This document shows, in pieces, positions 8,827-17,669 of a stretch of 64,000 bases of DNA. How positions within the stretch are numbered: position 1 is the first letter of the stretch; each line of letters starts with the position of its first letter. The stretch is from Anaerolineae bacterium. Lineage in GTDB: Bacteria; Chloroflexota; Anaerolineae; Aggregatilineales; Phototrophicaceae. The notes beneath the pieces were generated by a model. The model saw nothing but the letters and a program-made list of their open reading frames with translations, had not been told where the DNA came from and did no database searches. Made by a program: the position numbers and the translations under genes. The stretch spans positions 310,001 to 374,000 of the forward strand of contig JAFLCG010000004.1 of the NCBI GenBank assembly GCA_017303635.1, in the 5' to 3' direction.

Positions 8827-8866
8827 AAACAGGGTGCATTTCACCGCTTGAATGCACCCTGTTTTG
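8827..8866 (+). terminator. Rho-independent terminator of phn operon
   Basis: Arms AAACAGGGTGCATT (8827-8840) and AATGCACCCTGTTT (8851-8864) with a 10-nt loop, the descending arm ending in a T-run. Starts 15 bp after the phnE stop. Confidence 0.9.
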
Positions 8867-8867
8867 A

Positions 8868-8880
8868 TGACAAATGTCAC
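8868..8880. promoter_or_regulatory. TGACAAATGTCA palindrome upstream of osmC-like gene
   Basis: Second copy of the 13-bp core also found at 2658-2671. It lies about 90 bp upstream of the OsmC-family start, directly after the phn terminator, in a position suited to an operator. Confidence 0.45.
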
Positions 8881-8969
8881 TTTGATCGACACGCCCGGAA
8901 AGGTGCCTGACCCCAATAACATCGGAACGTTATTGAAAGTCAAACCACCGACAAAGCGTGAGGTCTATT

Positions 8970-9416
8970 GTGTCATCGATCACTGTCCAAACTGAACAGG
9001 GCTACCGTACAGCCATTCAAATCCGCAACCATACCGTTTTTGCTGACGAATTGATTCAGGATGGCGGGACAGATACCGCACCGACCCCCATGGAAATCAT
9101 GCTGGGGACGGTCGGCGCGTGTATCGCCGTTACGACCAAAGCTTATGCACAGCGCAAAGGCTGGCCGTTGGATCGCGTCTGGGTTGAGCTGGATATGGAA
9201 CGGATCAATCGGGAAGACTACCCGGCGTACACCGGTGACGCAGCCTTTATCCACGAAATCCGTGAACACATCCGCTTTGAAGGCGATCTGACCGACGAGC
9301 AAAAGCAGCGTCTGTTAGCGATTGCAGGCAAGTGCCCTGTCCATCGCACGCTCGAAAACCCGGTCTTCTTTGCTTCCAACCTGGTCGAGGCACAGCCACA
9401 GGCTGAAGGCGAGTAA
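8970..9416 (+). CDS. OsmC/Ohr family redox protein
   Basis: 148 aa from the GTG at 8970, chosen because GAGG lies 6 nt upstream; a GTG at 8958 in the same frame would overlap that site. Both family cysteines are present, in VGACIAVTTK and GKCPVHR, spaced as in OsmC-type thiol peroxidases that reduce organic hydroperoxides with dithiol help. Cytoplasmic, no signal peptide. The thioredoxin-fold gene 8 bp downstream is probably cotranscribed, suggesting a small thiol-redox unit. Confidence 0.88.
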   Translation: MSSITVQTEQGYRTAIQIRNHTVFADELIQDGGTDTAPTPMEIMLGTVGACIAVTTKAYAQRKGWPLDRVWVELDMERINREDYPAYTGDAAFIHEIREHIRFEGDLTDEQKQRLLAIAGKCPVHRTLENPVFFASNLVEAQPQAEGE

Positions 9417-9424
9417 CCGGCAAC

Positions 9425-9997
9425 ATGAGCGACAAGTCCAAAGCTCATGCAGCGGCACTGCGCCAACAGCGCCGTCGATCCAAACCAGGGCCGATGCTAT
9501 GGGTGGTGCTGGCCTTGATGGGGGTGGCATTAGTGGTGATGATCGCCTCCTTAAGCACCCAGACGGGCATGGGAGCAACCCCGGAATTCACGGCAACAAC
9601 CCTGTCTGGGGACACGATACAGCTCAGTGGCTATCGAGGGCAGGTGGTGATGCTCAATTTCTGGGCGACCTGGTGCCCGCCCTGCCGCGCTGAGATGCCG
9701 GGGATGGAAACCGCTTACCAGCAGTACCGGGATCAAGGCTTCATGGTTCTGGCCGTCAACAACGGCGAAGCCGTACAGCAGATTTCGCCGTTCGCCTCGA
9801 CGCTGGGGCTGAGTTTCCCGGTAGTGCTGGATACGGATCGGCGTTTGCAGACCGCCTTTGCCATCACGGGTTACCCGACCAGTGTCTTCATTGGGCGCGA
9901 TGGCAAGATTTTTGCCAGCCACACCGGCGGCCTCAGCCTGGCCCAGATCAGCCAGTATGTGGAAACCGGGCTGGCCCAATCGCCCGGCGCAGCTTAG
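9425..9997 (+). CDS. Membrane-anchored TlpA/ResA-type thiol-disulfide oxidoreductase
   Basis: 190 aa. A short basic N-terminus, one membrane anchor (about residues 21-41, MLWVVLALMGVALVVMIA), then an extracytoplasmic thioredoxin fold. The active site is WCPPC in WATWCPPCRAEMPGME, and the cis-Pro is in GYPTSVFIGRDG. It probably reduces or exchanges disulfides in exported proteins, for example in cytochrome c maturation. Follows the OsmC gene by 8 bp, so probably an operon. The exact partner is not visible. Confidence 0.92.
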   Translation: MSDKSKAHAAALRQQRRRSKPGPMLWVVLALMGVALVVMIASLSTQTGMGATPEFTATTLSGDTIQLSGYRGQVVMLNFWATWCPPCRAEMPGMETAYQQYRDQGFMVLAVNNGEAVQQISPFASTLGLSFPVVLDTDRRLQTAFAITGYPTSVFIGRDGKIFASHTGGLSLAQISQYVETGLAQSPGAA

Positions 9998-10032
9998 GTC
10001 ATCGAACATGCACCTCAGTTGAAGAGCCAAAC

Positions 10033-10056
10033 AGGGACGCACGGGCGTGCGTCCCT
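10033..10056. terminator. Bidirectional hairpin between convergent genes
   Basis: Arms AGGGACGCAC and GTGCGTCCCT with a GGGC loop, between the tlpA-like and DUF2961 genes. Short or no T-runs; it belongs to the GTAGGG(G/A)C hairpin family found elsewhere in the window. Confidence 0.7.
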
Positions 10057-10065
10057 ATCGCTCTC

Positions 10066-11145
10066 CTAGATCACTTCCAGCGCGTCACGGTCGGGAAGGG
10101 CTGGGAACGGCGCATGCGGTTCGGCCTGATACCAGAAAGCCGTCGAGGCGATGTCATCCTGCAGCGGCAGGTAACGCCCGCCTGACCGCCAGCCGAGCGC
10201 CTGAATCGTCACCCGCAGATCGTCCTGGAAGCGGATCGGATCGGTGATGTGCCAGCGGTAGAGGCCAAAGCGCTGGTTGCTGACGTATAAACCGTCCGGC
10301 TTGATGACCTGCGGCATCCCGGAATAGGGTGACGAGAACTGCCCGTACTGCCCCTGTGGATGCTCAAAATTCCAGGCTCCGCCGAAGTAGTCCTCTGTGC
10401 CGGTGCCGCAAATGGTTGGGAAATCCTGATCGCCATCCAGGTAGAACTTGATCTCCCCCTCGCCCCACCAACCGTTGTTATTCACGCCCCAGGCCAGATA
10501 GGTGCCGACGTACTGACCCTGACCACGCACACCCTCCAACAGGGTATGGACGGTTTTATACGGGAGTGGGTTGCTGCGCCGCCACTGGGCATGGAAATAT
10601 CCCACATCCGTCGGGACCTCCGTCAGCGTATAGGTGATCTGGTAGAAGAAGCCGCCCGCCGGTTCATCCCACAGGTTTTCGACCGTGATCCGCGCACCCT
10701 GGCGGAAGGGCATCTCCCAATAGCTGTTGAATCCCCCTGCCGGATTGACTGCGATGGCGAGCGAGGTGATGTTACAGCGCGTGCACCAGCCATTGGCGAA
10801 GAAGTCCCCCAACGGCACTTCGACACTCGGCGTTGGCTCATCATCCCAGTAGATACGCAGCACCAACCGCCGCCACCAGGTCGGGTGGACGGTGATCCAG
10901 ATGTGCTGGATGGCTCCGCTGCCGTTGATCTCGGCAATGGTGACCGTCTCTTTGGCGGGAACCTCGATGCAGGGGGAGACCTTCCAGCCCTGGCCCAACT
11001 CGCGGGCCGAGGGCGAACCCACCGCCGCCATGCCGCCCTGACCCTTCGCGCCTGTAAAGTTTTCCGCGCTGATCGACCGGGTGACGGCGTTCGAGAGGCG
11101 CGCCAGATTGCCTAAATGCATCCCTAAACCATTAAAAGGTGTCAT
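10066..11145 (-). CDS. DUF2961 domain protein (GH172-type glycoside hydrolase candidate)
   Basis: 359 aa from the ATG at 11145, preceded by AAAGGA about 8 nt upstream; the in-frame TTG further 5' lacks this. The whole length matches DUF2961, now linked to family GH172 enzymes that act on difructose dianhydrides or arabinofuranosides. The conserved acidic segments WGEGEIKFYLDGD and GTGTEDYFGGAW are present and are the likely sites of the catalytic glutamates. No signal peptide, so the enzyme should be cytoplasmic. It stands alone without other sugar genes, so the substrate is unknown. Confidence 0.87.
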   Translation of the reverse strand: MTPFNGLGMHLGNLARLSNAVTRSISAENFTGAKGQGGMAAVGSPSARELGQGWKVSPCIEVPAKETVTIAEINGSGAIQHIWITVHPTWWRRLVLRIYWDDEPTPSVEVPLGDFFANGWCTRCNITSLAIAVNPAGGFNSYWEMPFRQGARITVENLWDEPAGGFFYQITYTLTEVPTDVGYFHAQWRRSNPLPYKTVHTLLEGVRGQGQYVGTYLAWGVNNNGWWGEGEIKFYLDGDQDFPTICGTGTEDYFGGAWNFEHPQGQYGQFSSPYSGMPQVIKPDGLYVSNQRFGLYRWHITDPIRFQDDLRVTIQALGWRSGGRYLPLQDDIASTAFWYQAEPHAPFPALPDRDALEVI

Positions 11146-11218
11146 TTGTATTGTCCTTTTTGAGAAGGCGGATTGTAGCATGCGGCCCGGCCCGCCACTG
11201 GTCAGATGGTCAACGATG

Positions 11219-11308
11219 GAATCAAAAAGGCGACCTCATCAGTCGCCCTTTTACGTGCAATTGACCAGCCGGACTATTCGCCCGCTTGCAACCTTGGCAG
11301 TTCAGCCC
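11219..11308. repeat. Direct repeat copy A: relic of rplO 3' end plus terminator
   Basis: About 90 bp matching 12138-12227 with three mismatches. It carries the same terminator hairpin (11224-11251) and the last codons of rplO in the minus strand (ending RLQAGE, stop), after which homology is lost. It is a truncated duplicate of the operon end. Confidence 0.9.
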
Positions 11309-11426
11309 ATATCTTGACCAAGGATTGAATAGTATATGCCATTAAGAGTATTTTATTAAACTATACAAGCAAGTGTGCCTATGTTAATCTCATAGCATCG
11401 CAAGTAATTGGCGGAAAGCGGATTCA

Positions 11427-12086
11427 ATGCGTACTCGACCTCTACTGGCTGTGCTGTATACGGTGTTGATGTGGTCGCTGCTGGGTTCGGTCGTAGCCCA
11501 ATCCGATCAAGCTGTAAAACCGTTGGCAGGCCAGTATCGGATTGTGTACTTCACCCTCTCGACAACGACATATTCGACTTCTGCCGTACAACAACCTCCA
11601 GTAACCATACGCCAGATAGCTGACACCATCGCCTCTGAAGTGATTACCCGGTGGGAAGATGTCATCGCGTTTGACCGTGAAGCGCCCCTAGATGCGCTCC
11701 TCATTGATGGACGTGCGCTCTCGATGGTGGATGAGGATTGGGCTACATCGGCTTATCAACGTGGAGTTGTGATCGGCGGTTTTAACATCCTCGGTTCGGA
11801 GATGGCGACGCTAGTCGGCAATCCGTGCATCGAGACATCCGACTTTGCCGAGGCTACACCCAATTACATCCTGGTGCAGATGCAGATTACCTGGACGGAC
11901 TCTGACGCTGCTGACCGCATTGAACCCCGTCCCTTCGCGCGGTGTGCATTCAGTCAGCCGATACCGGCGCTTGAAGGGGGGACAATCAGCGGCAGCAACC
12001 GATCAGCCGATACGTTTGAGAGCGCGGCCCGGTTTGAGCAATTCCGGGGCGTGCTGGAGACCTATCTGGAGTTACCCCATTCGTGA
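11427..12086 (+). CDS. Small secreted protein of unknown function
   Basis: 219 aa. An N-terminal signal peptide (LLAVLYTVLMWSLLGSVVAQ) with probable cleavage after VAQ, then a soluble domain with two cysteines (near NPCIET and ARCAF) that could pair outside the cell. GGAAAG lies about 8 nt before the ATG. I do not recognise a family. The gene reads opposite to the ribosomal operon and lies between two direct copies of the rplO 3' end, so it looks like a late arrival. Whether it is expressed is uncertain. Confidence 0.72.
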   Translation: MRTRPLLAVLYTVLMWSLLGSVVAQSDQAVKPLAGQYRIVYFTLSTTTYSTSAVQQPPVTIRQIADTIASEVITRWEDVIAFDREAPLDALLIDGRALSMVDEDWATSAYQRGVVIGGFNILGSEMATLVGNPCIETSDFAEATPNYILVQMQITWTDSDAADRIEPRPFARCAFSQPIPALEGGTISGSNRSADTFESAARFEQFRGVLETYLELPHS

Positions 12087-12137
12087 TTTTGCGTATTTGA
12101 ATCTCTGGCTTAGCCACGTTTGAACCATTTGGAATTC

Positions 12138-12227
12138 GAATCAAAAAGGCGACCTCATCAGTCGCCCTTTTACGTGCAATTGACCAGCAGGACTATTCGC
12201 CCGCTTGCAACCGTGCCAGTTCAGCCT
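12138..12227. repeat. Direct repeat copy B: genuine rplO 3' end plus terminator
   Basis: Partner of 11219-11308 in the same orientation, offset 919 bp. This copy is continuous with the intact rplO frame and is therefore the functional one. Confidence 0.9.
12143..12170 (-). terminator. Terminator of the str-S10-spc operon
   Basis: Minus-strand hairpin GGCGAC / GTCGCC with a short loop followed by TTTTT, 23 bp after the rplO stop. It ends the ribosomal run at rplO. Confidence 0.88.
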
Positions 12228-12720
12228 GACGCAACTTCTTGACCGTCACCCGCGCACCCTTGATCCGGATGGGGATGATGGTGGTCGCGCCACCGGCATT
12301 GCTGATCTTCTCCGACGCGCTCTTGGTGAAGCGATGGGCATGGACGGTCAGCTTCTTCTTGATGGCGTCGCCATTGCCGAGCACCACCACCGGGCGGGAA
12401 GCATCCCGGATGAGGCCGATTTCCGCCAGCAGGGCCGGGGTGACGGTCGCGCCGTTGTCGACCCGATCCACCAGCCAGTCCAGCCGCACTTCCTGGAAGT
12501 TGACGCGGAAAATGTTGTTGAAACCGCGCTTGAATGGCAAGCGGCGCACCAGGGGGAGCTGACCGCCTTCAAAGGCCGCGCTCTTCGGCTTACCGCCGCG
12601 TGAACCCTGACCCTTGATACCACGACCGGCGTACTTACCCTTGCCTGCCGCTTCACCACGACCGACGCGCTGGCGCTTCTTCTTGGAGCCGGGAGCCGGC
12701 TTCAGATCACTGATATTCAT
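12193..12720 (-). CDS. rplO: Large ribosomal subunit protein uL15
   Basis: 175 aa with the basic, Gly-rich N-terminus typical of L15 (QRVGRGEAAGKGKYAGRGIK, then GSRGG) and a C-terminal globular part (VKKLRQAELARLQ). Binds 23S rRNA late in 50S assembly. Starts on the last base of the rpmD stop codon. Last gene of the ribosomal run; secY does not follow. Confidence 0.97.
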   Translation of the reverse strand: MNISDLKPAPGSKKKRQRVGRGEAAGKGKYAGRGIKGQGSRGGKPKSAAFEGGQLPLVRRLPFKRGFNNIFRVNFQEVRLDWLVDRVDNGATVTPALLAEIGLIRDASRPVVVLGNGDAIKKKLTVHAHRFTKSASEKISNAGGATTIIPIRIKGARVTVKKLRQAELARLQAGE

Positions 12721-12908
12721 TAGGCCTCAACCTCCTCCACCTTCAGCAGGTGGCGGATCTTGAATACCATGCCGCGCACTGCCGGGGTGTCATTCACGAT
12801 CACCTCCGACTGAAGCTTACGCAGCCCCAGCGAGCGGACGGTATCCTTCTGCGACTGTTCGTAACCAATCGCACTTTTGACGTACTTGATTTTGAGTTTC
12901 TTCGCCAT
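12720..12908 (-). CDS. rpmD: Large ribosomal subunit protein uL30
   Basis: 62 aa, normal length for L30, with the family pattern [20 protein letters not shown] and LGLRKL. Its TAA overlaps the rplO ATG by one base. Standard spc-operon position between rpsE and rplO. Confidence 0.95.
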   Translation of the reverse strand: MAKKLKIKYVKSAIGYEQSQKDTVRSLGLRKLQSEVIVNDTPAVRGMVFKIRHLLKVEEVEA

Positions 12909-12913
12909 GATGC

Positions 12914-13594
12914 TTACGCCTTCTTCTTTTCAAAGAACGGGCGCACTTCTTCCACATCTTTGCCGCGCATGGCCGCCACCTGCTCCGCCGAGCGCAGTTG
13001 ATGCAGCGCTTCCAGCGTCGCCAGGGTGACGTTCAGCAGGTTATTGCTGCCCTGCGACTTGCTCAGGATGTCACGCACACCGGCGGCTTCCAACACGGCA
13101 CGGACGCCACCACCAGCGATAACGCCGGTACCGGGGGTTGCCGGGCGCAGCATCACGCGGGCACCGCCGTATTCGGCGATCACCGGATGCGGGATGGTGC
13201 TGCCAGAGAGCGAGACGTGGTTCATGTTGCGGCGAGCGCGGTCAGATCCCTTGCGGATGGCATCCGGCACAGCGCGAGCCTTGCCAATGCCGATCCCGAC
13301 GCGGCCTTTGCCATCACCGACGATGACCGTGGTACGGAAAGCGAAGCGGCGGCCACCCTTGATGACTTTCGCCACGCGCTTGATATCGACCACACGTTCA
13401 TCGAGTTCTTCGCGTTCTTCTTCACGCGGCTTCTGGTCGCGCTTGTCATTCTTGCCGCCACGACGACGACGATTACCGCCGTCCCCACCAGGGGCTGCCG
13501 CCGCCGCATCCCCACCAGCGGGAGCCGCCTGCGGGCTACCACCAGCCGGTTTGCCGCCGCGCCGTTTCTTCTGCGTACTCTTTTCGTCAGCCAT
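12914..13594 (-). CDS. rpsE: Small ribosomal subunit protein uS5 with long N-terminal extension
   Basis: 226 aa against about 165 usual. Residues 1 to about 65 are a low-complexity Ala/Gly/Pro/Arg/Lys tail ([26 protein letters not shown]). The normal S5 double-stranded-RNA-binding fold and C-terminal domain follow ([37 protein letters not shown]). Participates in decoding accuracy and mRNA unwinding at the entry tunnel. The basic tail may add rRNA contacts. Confidence 0.96.
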   Translation of the reverse strand: MADEKSTQKKRRGGKPAGGSPQAAPAGGDAAAAAPGGDGGNRRRRGGKNDKRDQKPREEEREELDERVVDIKRVAKVIKGGRRFAFRTTVIVGDGKGRVGIGIGKARAVPDAIRKGSDRARRNMNHVSLSGSTIPHPVIAEYGGARVMLRPATPGTGVIAGGGVRAVLEAAGVRDILSKSQGSNNLLNVTLATLEALHQLRSAEQVAAMRGKDVEEVRPFFEKKKA

Positions 13595-13609
13595 TGTTGT
13601 CTCTCGCCT

Positions 13610-13981
13610 CTAGAATTCCAGCCCGGCTTCGCGGGCACCTTCGGCCAGCGCGGCCACGCGGCCATGATAGCGGTAGCCACCCCGGTCGAAGACGACCTGG
13701 TTGATGCCAGCAGCGCGGGCGCGGTCGCCCACCAGCTTGCCGACGATCTTCGCGGCTTCAACCTTATTCTTGCCCTCAAGCTGCTTGGCTACGTCCTTAT
13801 CAATGGTCGAGGCAGCGGCCAGGGTGTGGCCCGCTTCGTCATCAATGATCTGGGCGTAGATATTCGTCACGCTCTTGAACACGTTCAAGCGCGGGCGAGC
13901 CGGGGTTCCTTCAATTTTTGCGCGCACCCGGCGCTGACGACGCGCCCGGGATTCTGCTTTCTTCTCGGTTTTTGTAGGCAT
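13610..13981 (-). CDS. rplR: Large ribosomal subunit protein uL18
   Basis: 123 aa, with Lys/Arg-rich N-terminus, [21 protein letters not shown] and the C-terminal [26 protein letters not shown]. Binds 5S rRNA with L5 and L25. Separated from rplF by 107 bp of heptameric repeats. Confidence 0.97.
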   Translation of the reverse strand: MPTKTEKKAESRARRQRRVRAKIEGTPARPRLNVFKSVTNIYAQIIDDEAGHTLAAASTIDKDVAKQLEGKNKVEAAKIVGKLVGDRARAAGINQVVFDRGGYRYHGRVAALAEGAREAGLEF

Positions 13982-13984
13982 TTC

Positions 13985-14090
13985 TTTCAGTCTCCAGTCA
14001 TCAGCTTACAGCTATCAGCTTGCAGCATACAGCCCAATTCGATTGCGCGACTCAGGCTGTTCGCTGATAGCTGGTCGCTGAAGGCTGCTT
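13985..14090. repeat. Inverted pair of degenerate 7-bp tandem arrays, rplR-rplF spacer
   Basis: Seven consecutive heptamers of pattern NNNCAGN/C (13985-14033, for example TTACAGC, TATCAGC, TTGCAGC) are followed by five in reverse-complement form (14056-14090, GCTGTTC, GCTGATA, GCTGGTC, GCTGAAG, GCTGCTT). The two arrays could pair into a long imperfect hairpin in the operon mRNA. The second array overlaps the rplF stop. Confidence 0.8.
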
Positions 14091-14634
14091 ACTTCGCTTT
14101 GCCCGCCTTACCGGCTTTGCGGCGGACGACTTCGTTCAGGTAACGAACGCCCTTACCCAGATAGGGTTCCGGCGGACGCCATTCGCGGATGTTGGCGGCC
14201 ACTTGCCCGACCAACTGCTTATCCGCGCCATCAATGTGGATGAGCGTGCCTTTTTCTTCGCTGGTGAAAGCGATGCCCGGCGGCGGTTCAACCGGGATTT
14301 CATGGGAGTAACCCAGCTTGAGCACCAGCGTCTTGCCGCGCACTTCGCTGGTGTAACCGACGCCTTCCAGCTTCAGCGTGCGGCGGAAGCCGGTGGAAAC
14401 GCCGGTGACAAGGTTATTCACCAGAGCGCGAGTCAGGCCATGCAGGGCACGGTGATTTTGCTCGTCGCTGGGGCGCTCAATGTGCAGCGTGCCGTTGTCC
14501 AGCTTGACGGCCATCTCCGGATGAACCGTCATGGACAGTTCACCTTTCGGCCCCTTGGCGGTCACTTCCTGACCGTTGACGTTGACCGTCACCTTTGCAG
14601 GGACGGGAATGGGTTTCTTACCAACACGGGACAT
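14089..14634 (-). CDS. rplF: Large ribosomal subunit protein uL6
   Basis: 181 aa, normal length. MSRVGKKPIPVP start, two L6 repeats, and the C-terminal signature EPYLGKGVRYLNEVVRRKAGKAGK. Contacts helix 97 near the factor-binding site. Confidence 0.97.
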   Translation of the reverse strand: MSRVGKKPIPVPAKVTVNVNGQEVTAKGPKGELSMTVHPEMAVKLDNGTLHIERPSDEQNHRALHGLTRALVNNLVTGVSTGFRRTLKLEGVGYTSEVRGKTLVLKLGYSHEIPVEPPPGIAFTSEEKGTLIHIDGADKQLVGQVAANIREWRPPEPYLGKGVRYLNEVVRRKAGKAGKAK

Positions 14635-14646
14635 TGCGTTCCTCCC

Positions 14647-15054
14647 TTACCACACGTAGCAGAGGATTTCGCCGCCCACACCCTGGCGACGCGCTTCTTG
14701 CGCGGTCATTACGCCTCGGGGGGTGGTCACAATGGCGATGCCCATGCCGCTCATCACGCGGGGCATATCGGTACGGGCGCTGTAGATGCGCCGCCCCGGT
14801 TTGCTCACACGCTCGATATTGGTGATGACCGGTTTACGCTCGCGCCGCTGCCCGTAATACTTCAGGGTGATACGGATATTGGACACGGGCGGCGCTTCGT
14901 CCACCACCTGATAATCTTCGATATAGCCCTCAGCCTTCAGGATGCGGGCAATTTCCAGCTTCAATTTCGACTTCGGAACATCGACACTCGACTTGCCGAT
15001 CATCAGTCCGTTCCGAATGCGAGTCAGCATATCGCCAACAGGATCGCTAATCAT
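14647..15054 (-). CDS. rpsH: Small ribosomal subunit protein uS8
   Basis: 135 aa, with DPVGDMLTRIRNG at the start and a C-terminus GIAIVTTPRGVMTAQEARRQ matching S8. Binds 16S rRNA helix 21 and in many bacteria represses the spc operon. Slightly longer than the usual 130-132 aa. Confidence 0.97.
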   Translation of the reverse strand: MISDPVGDMLTRIRNGLMIGKSSVDVPKSKLKLEIARILKAEGYIEDYQVVDEAPPVSNIRITLKYYGQRRERKPVITNIERVSKPGRRIYSARTDMPRVMSGMGIAIVTTPRGVMTAQEARRQGVGGEILCYVW

Positions 15055-15063
15055 GCGTCCCCC

Positions 15064-15270
15064 CTACCAGCTTGACTTGACCACACCAGGGATCAATCCC
15101 TGGAGCGCCAGTTCACGGAAATGAATACGGCACAGGGCAAAGCGCCCAATGTAGCCCCGCGGGCGGCCACAAGTCTTCCCCGAGCTGGGGTCAACATACT
15201 GGCAGCGATTGCGGACCTGAGTCTTGTACTTGCGGCGGCCTTCGCGGGCCGTCATGCTTCTCTTCGCCAT
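15064..15270 (-). CDS. rpsN: Small ribosomal subunit protein uS14 with altered zinc knuckle
   Basis: 68 aa. The C-terminus ([17 protein letters not shown], then KSSW) is that of short zinc-type S14, which is normally 61 aa with two CxxC pairs. Here the first pair is split by an insertion (C23 and C34, ten residues apart) and the last cysteine is replaced by His (C47-X2-H50). The ligand set would be C-X10-C-X12-C-X2-H. Located in the 30S head, in the standard place between rplE and rpsH. Confidence 0.95.
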   Translation of the reverse strand: MAKRSMTAREGRRKYKTQVRNRCQYVDPSSGKTCGRPRGYIGRFALCRIHFRELALQGLIPGVVKSSW

Positions 15271-15280
15271 CGCGGTACCT

Positions 15281-15832
15281 CTAGTTCTTCTGGAAGGGCA
15301 TCCCCATCAGGGCCAGGAGACGGCGGCCTTCTTCATCCGTCTTGGCTGTGGTGACGATGGTAATTTCCATGCCACGCACCTTGTCGATCTTGTCGTACTG
15401 AATTTCAGCGAACATCAGCTGTTCGCGCAGGCCGATGGTGAAATTCCCGCGACCATCCAGCCGATCCGGGATACCCCGGAAGTCACGCACACGCGGCAGC
15501 GCAATGTTGATCAGTCGGTCCATCATCGACCACATCTTTTCGCCGCGTAGGGTTACTTTCACGCCGATGGCGCGTCCCTCACGCAGTTTGAAGGTGGCGA
15601 TGCTTTTCTTGGCCTTCGTAATCACTGGCTGCTGCCCGGTGATAATCCGCAAATCTTCCACCGCGCCATCCAGCAGTTTCTGGTTTTCGTTCGCTTCACC
15701 CAGGCCGATATTGACTACGACCTTCTGGATGCGCGGCACTTCCATGATGTTGCCGTACTTGAATTCCTGCATCAGCGCGGGGACAACCTGGTCGCGGTAG
15801 CGCGCCTGCATGACAGGTGTAACTGTCGTCAT
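15281..15832 (-). CDS. rplE: Large ribosomal subunit protein uL5
   Basis: 183 aa, with [20 protein letters not shown] and the conserved GVKVTLRG segment of L5. Anchors 5S rRNA to the central protuberance and contacts P-site tRNA. Confidence 0.97.
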   Translation of the reverse strand: MTTVTPVMQARYRDQVVPALMQEFKYGNIMEVPRIQKVVVNIGLGEANENQKLLDGAVEDLRIITGQQPVITKAKKSIATFKLREGRAIGVKVTLRGEKMWSMMDRLINIALPRVRDFRGIPDRLDGRGNFTIGLREQLMFAEIQYDKIDKVRGMEITIVTTAKTDEEGRRLLALMGMPFQKN

Positions 15833-15851
15833 GAGTTTCTCCTGCCCCCGA

Positions 15852-16175
15852 TTAATCGATATTCGAGTCGCACTTCTTGCAGAAGCGCGTCTTCTTGCCG
15901 TCGTCGAGGAAGCGGTACCCTACACGGGTGGCTTTATCGCACTTCGGGCAAACCAGCATGACGTTAGAAAGGTGCAGCGGTGCGTTGAACTCCACGATTT
16001 GCGCGGGGATCTGGCGGCTACCGACCTGCTTCGCCTTCTGGTGCTTCTTGCCCACGTTGACGCCACTGACGACAACGCGGTACTCCTTGTTCAGGACAGT
16101 GACGACGGTACCCCGTTCGCCCACATCCTTCCCGGCGATCACCTCTACGGTGTCGTCCTTCTTGATACGCTGCAT
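15852..16175 (-). CDS. rplX: Large ribosomal subunit protein uL24
   Basis: 107 aa. KOW motif near the start ([18 protein letters not shown]) and a C-terminal zinc-knuckle-like CPKC...CKKC found in many L24 proteins. Initiates 50S assembly near the tunnel exit. Confidence 0.96.
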   Translation of the reverse strand: MQRIKKDDTVEVIAGKDVGERGTVVTVLNKEYRVVVSGVNVGKKHQKAKQVGSRQIPAQIVEFNAPLHLSNVMLVCPKCDKATRVGYRFLDDGKKTRFCKKCDSNID

Positions 16176-16263
16176 CTGGATTAACCTCCCAGATTAGGGG
16201 CAAACCGGCCCCTGTTACCTCCGGGTAGAAGCGGAACTGCCTCTACGTTTTCACATCACAAAC

Positions 16264-16635
16264 TTACAGAGTTTCTGGCGCCAGGGAGACGATTTTGGTG
16301 TATCCCTTATCGCGCAGTTCACGAGCCACCGGGCCGAAGACGCGGGTACCACGCGGGTTTTCCAGGTCTTCTGCCAGAATGACGGCGGCGTTGTCATCAA
16401 AGCGGATGTAGCTGCCATCGCTGCGGCGATATTCCTTCGCCACGCGGACGACCACGGCCTTGACCACTTCGCTTTTCTTCACGGTGCCGTCCGGCGCGGC
16501 GGATTTCACCGTCGCCACCACGACATCACCGATGCTCCCATAACGGCGGCGGGTACCGCCGAGCACACGGATGACCAACAATTCTTTGGCACCGGTGTTA
16601 TCGGCCACGACCAGCCGGGATTCAGTCTGGATCAT
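16264..16635 (-). CDS. rplN: Large ribosomal subunit protein uL14
   Basis: 123 aa, with [20 protein letters not shown] and [20 protein letters not shown]. Its ATG overlaps the rpsQ stop by 4 nt. Contacts 16S rRNA at bridge B5/B8. Confidence 0.97.
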   Translation of the reverse strand: MIQTESRLVVADNTGAKELLVIRVLGGTRRRYGSIGDVVVATVKSAAPDGTVKKSEVVKAVVVRVAKEYRRSDGSYIRFDDNAAVILAEDLENPRGTRVFGPVARELRDKGYTKIVSLAPETL

Positions 16636-16958
16636 GACTGGCTCTCCTCGCCCGGGGCAGCCTCTGGCTGGACATCCACCGCACCCGCAATGGGCTGGAG
16701 GACTTTACCGGCCGGGGTTTCCAGGACTTTCTCTACCACCCAGCGCTTCGATTTGCTGAGCGGCTTGCTTTCCACCACCTGCACCACCGAGCCCACTTCA
16801 ATCGCGTTGGATTCATCGTGGGCGTAGACCTTCTTGGTCAACTGGATGATCTTCTTATAAACGCGGTGCATCTTGCGCCGCTCGATGGCGACGACAACCG
16901 TCTTGTCCATCTTGTCGCTGACGACGCGGCCAACCAGCCGCCGACGTGCACTGGTCAT
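16632..16958 (-). CDS. rpsQ: Small ribosomal subunit protein uS17 with C-terminal tail
   Basis: 108 aa against 80-90 usual. The OB-fold part ([20 protein letters not shown]) is normal; about 25 extra residues at the C-terminus are acidic and Ala/Pro-rich ([15 protein letters not shown]). Primary 16S rRNA binder. Confidence 0.96.
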   Translation of the reverse strand: MTSARRRLVGRVVSDKMDKTVVVAIERRKMHRVYKKIIQLTKKVYAHDESNAIEVGSVVQVVESKPLSKSKRWVVEKVLETPAGKVLQPIAGAVDVQPEAAPGEESQS

Positions 16959-16960
16959 GG

Positions 16961-17176
16961 TTAACCGCCCTTCTTCGCCGCTTGCGCGGCCAGCTGACGT
17001 TCACGCAGCACCGTCATCAAGCGCGAAATGGTGCGCTGGGTGCGGCGAGGGGCCGTCAAATCTTCAATTTGCCCGACAGCCTTCTGGAAGCGCAGGTTGT
17101 ACAGCGATTCCTTCTGGTCTTCGATGGCATTCAGCAATTCTTCGTCCGTCATGGCGCGAATTTCGGTGATTTTCAT
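16961..17176 (-). CDS. rpmC: Large ribosomal subunit protein uL29
   Basis: 71 aa, with [20 protein letters not shown] and [12 protein letters not shown] typical of L29. ATG overlaps the rplP stop by 4 nt. Sits at the tunnel exit beside L23. Confidence 0.96.
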   Translation of the reverse strand: MKITEIRAMTDEELLNAIEDQKESLYNLRFQKAVGQIEDLTAPRRTQRTISRLMTVLRERQLAAQAAKKGG

Positions 17177-17613
17177 TCGAACGTCACCTCCTGACCGCTG
17201 ATCGGGTCAATGCGCTTGATGAACTTCGTCTTGATTGGCAGCTTGAAGGCCGCCAGGCGCAGGGCTTCGCGGGCTTCCGCCTCGGTCACACCGCCCATTT
17301 CAAAGAGGACGCGACCGGGCAGGATGACCGCCACATAGTACTCAACGGCACCTTTACCCGTACCCATACGAGTTTCAGCAGCCTTCTTGGTATACGGCTT
17401 GTCCGGGAAAATGCGGATCCACACTTTACCGCGCCGCTTGGTGTAGCGCACCATCGTCTTACGGGCAGCTTCGATCTGGCGGGCGGTGAGCCAAATCGGC
17501 TCCAGCGCCTGCAGACCGTATTCACCAAACTGGACGACGTTACCACGTCCAGCTTTGCCCTTCAGGCGACCGCGGTGCTGCTTGCGGTACTTCATTCGCT
17601 TCGGCATTAACAT
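17173..17613 (-). CDS. rplP: Large ribosomal subunit protein uL16
   Basis: 146 aa with the classic [16 protein letters not shown] start and [20 protein letters not shown]. Located near the A-site tRNA elbow, needed for peptidyl-transferase activity. Confidence 0.97.
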   Translation of the reverse strand: MLMPKRMKYRKQHRGRLKGKAGRGNVVQFGEYGLQALEPIWLTARQIEAARKTMVRYTKRRGKVWIRIFPDKPYTKKAAETRMGTGKGAVEYYVAVILPGRVLFEMGGVTEAEAREALRLAAFKLPIKTKFIKRIDPISGQEVTFE

Positions 17614-17669
17614 GGTTGCTGTTCCTTACAACGCCTGTCTGTCATTTGCCTCTCACAGGGCAATCCACA

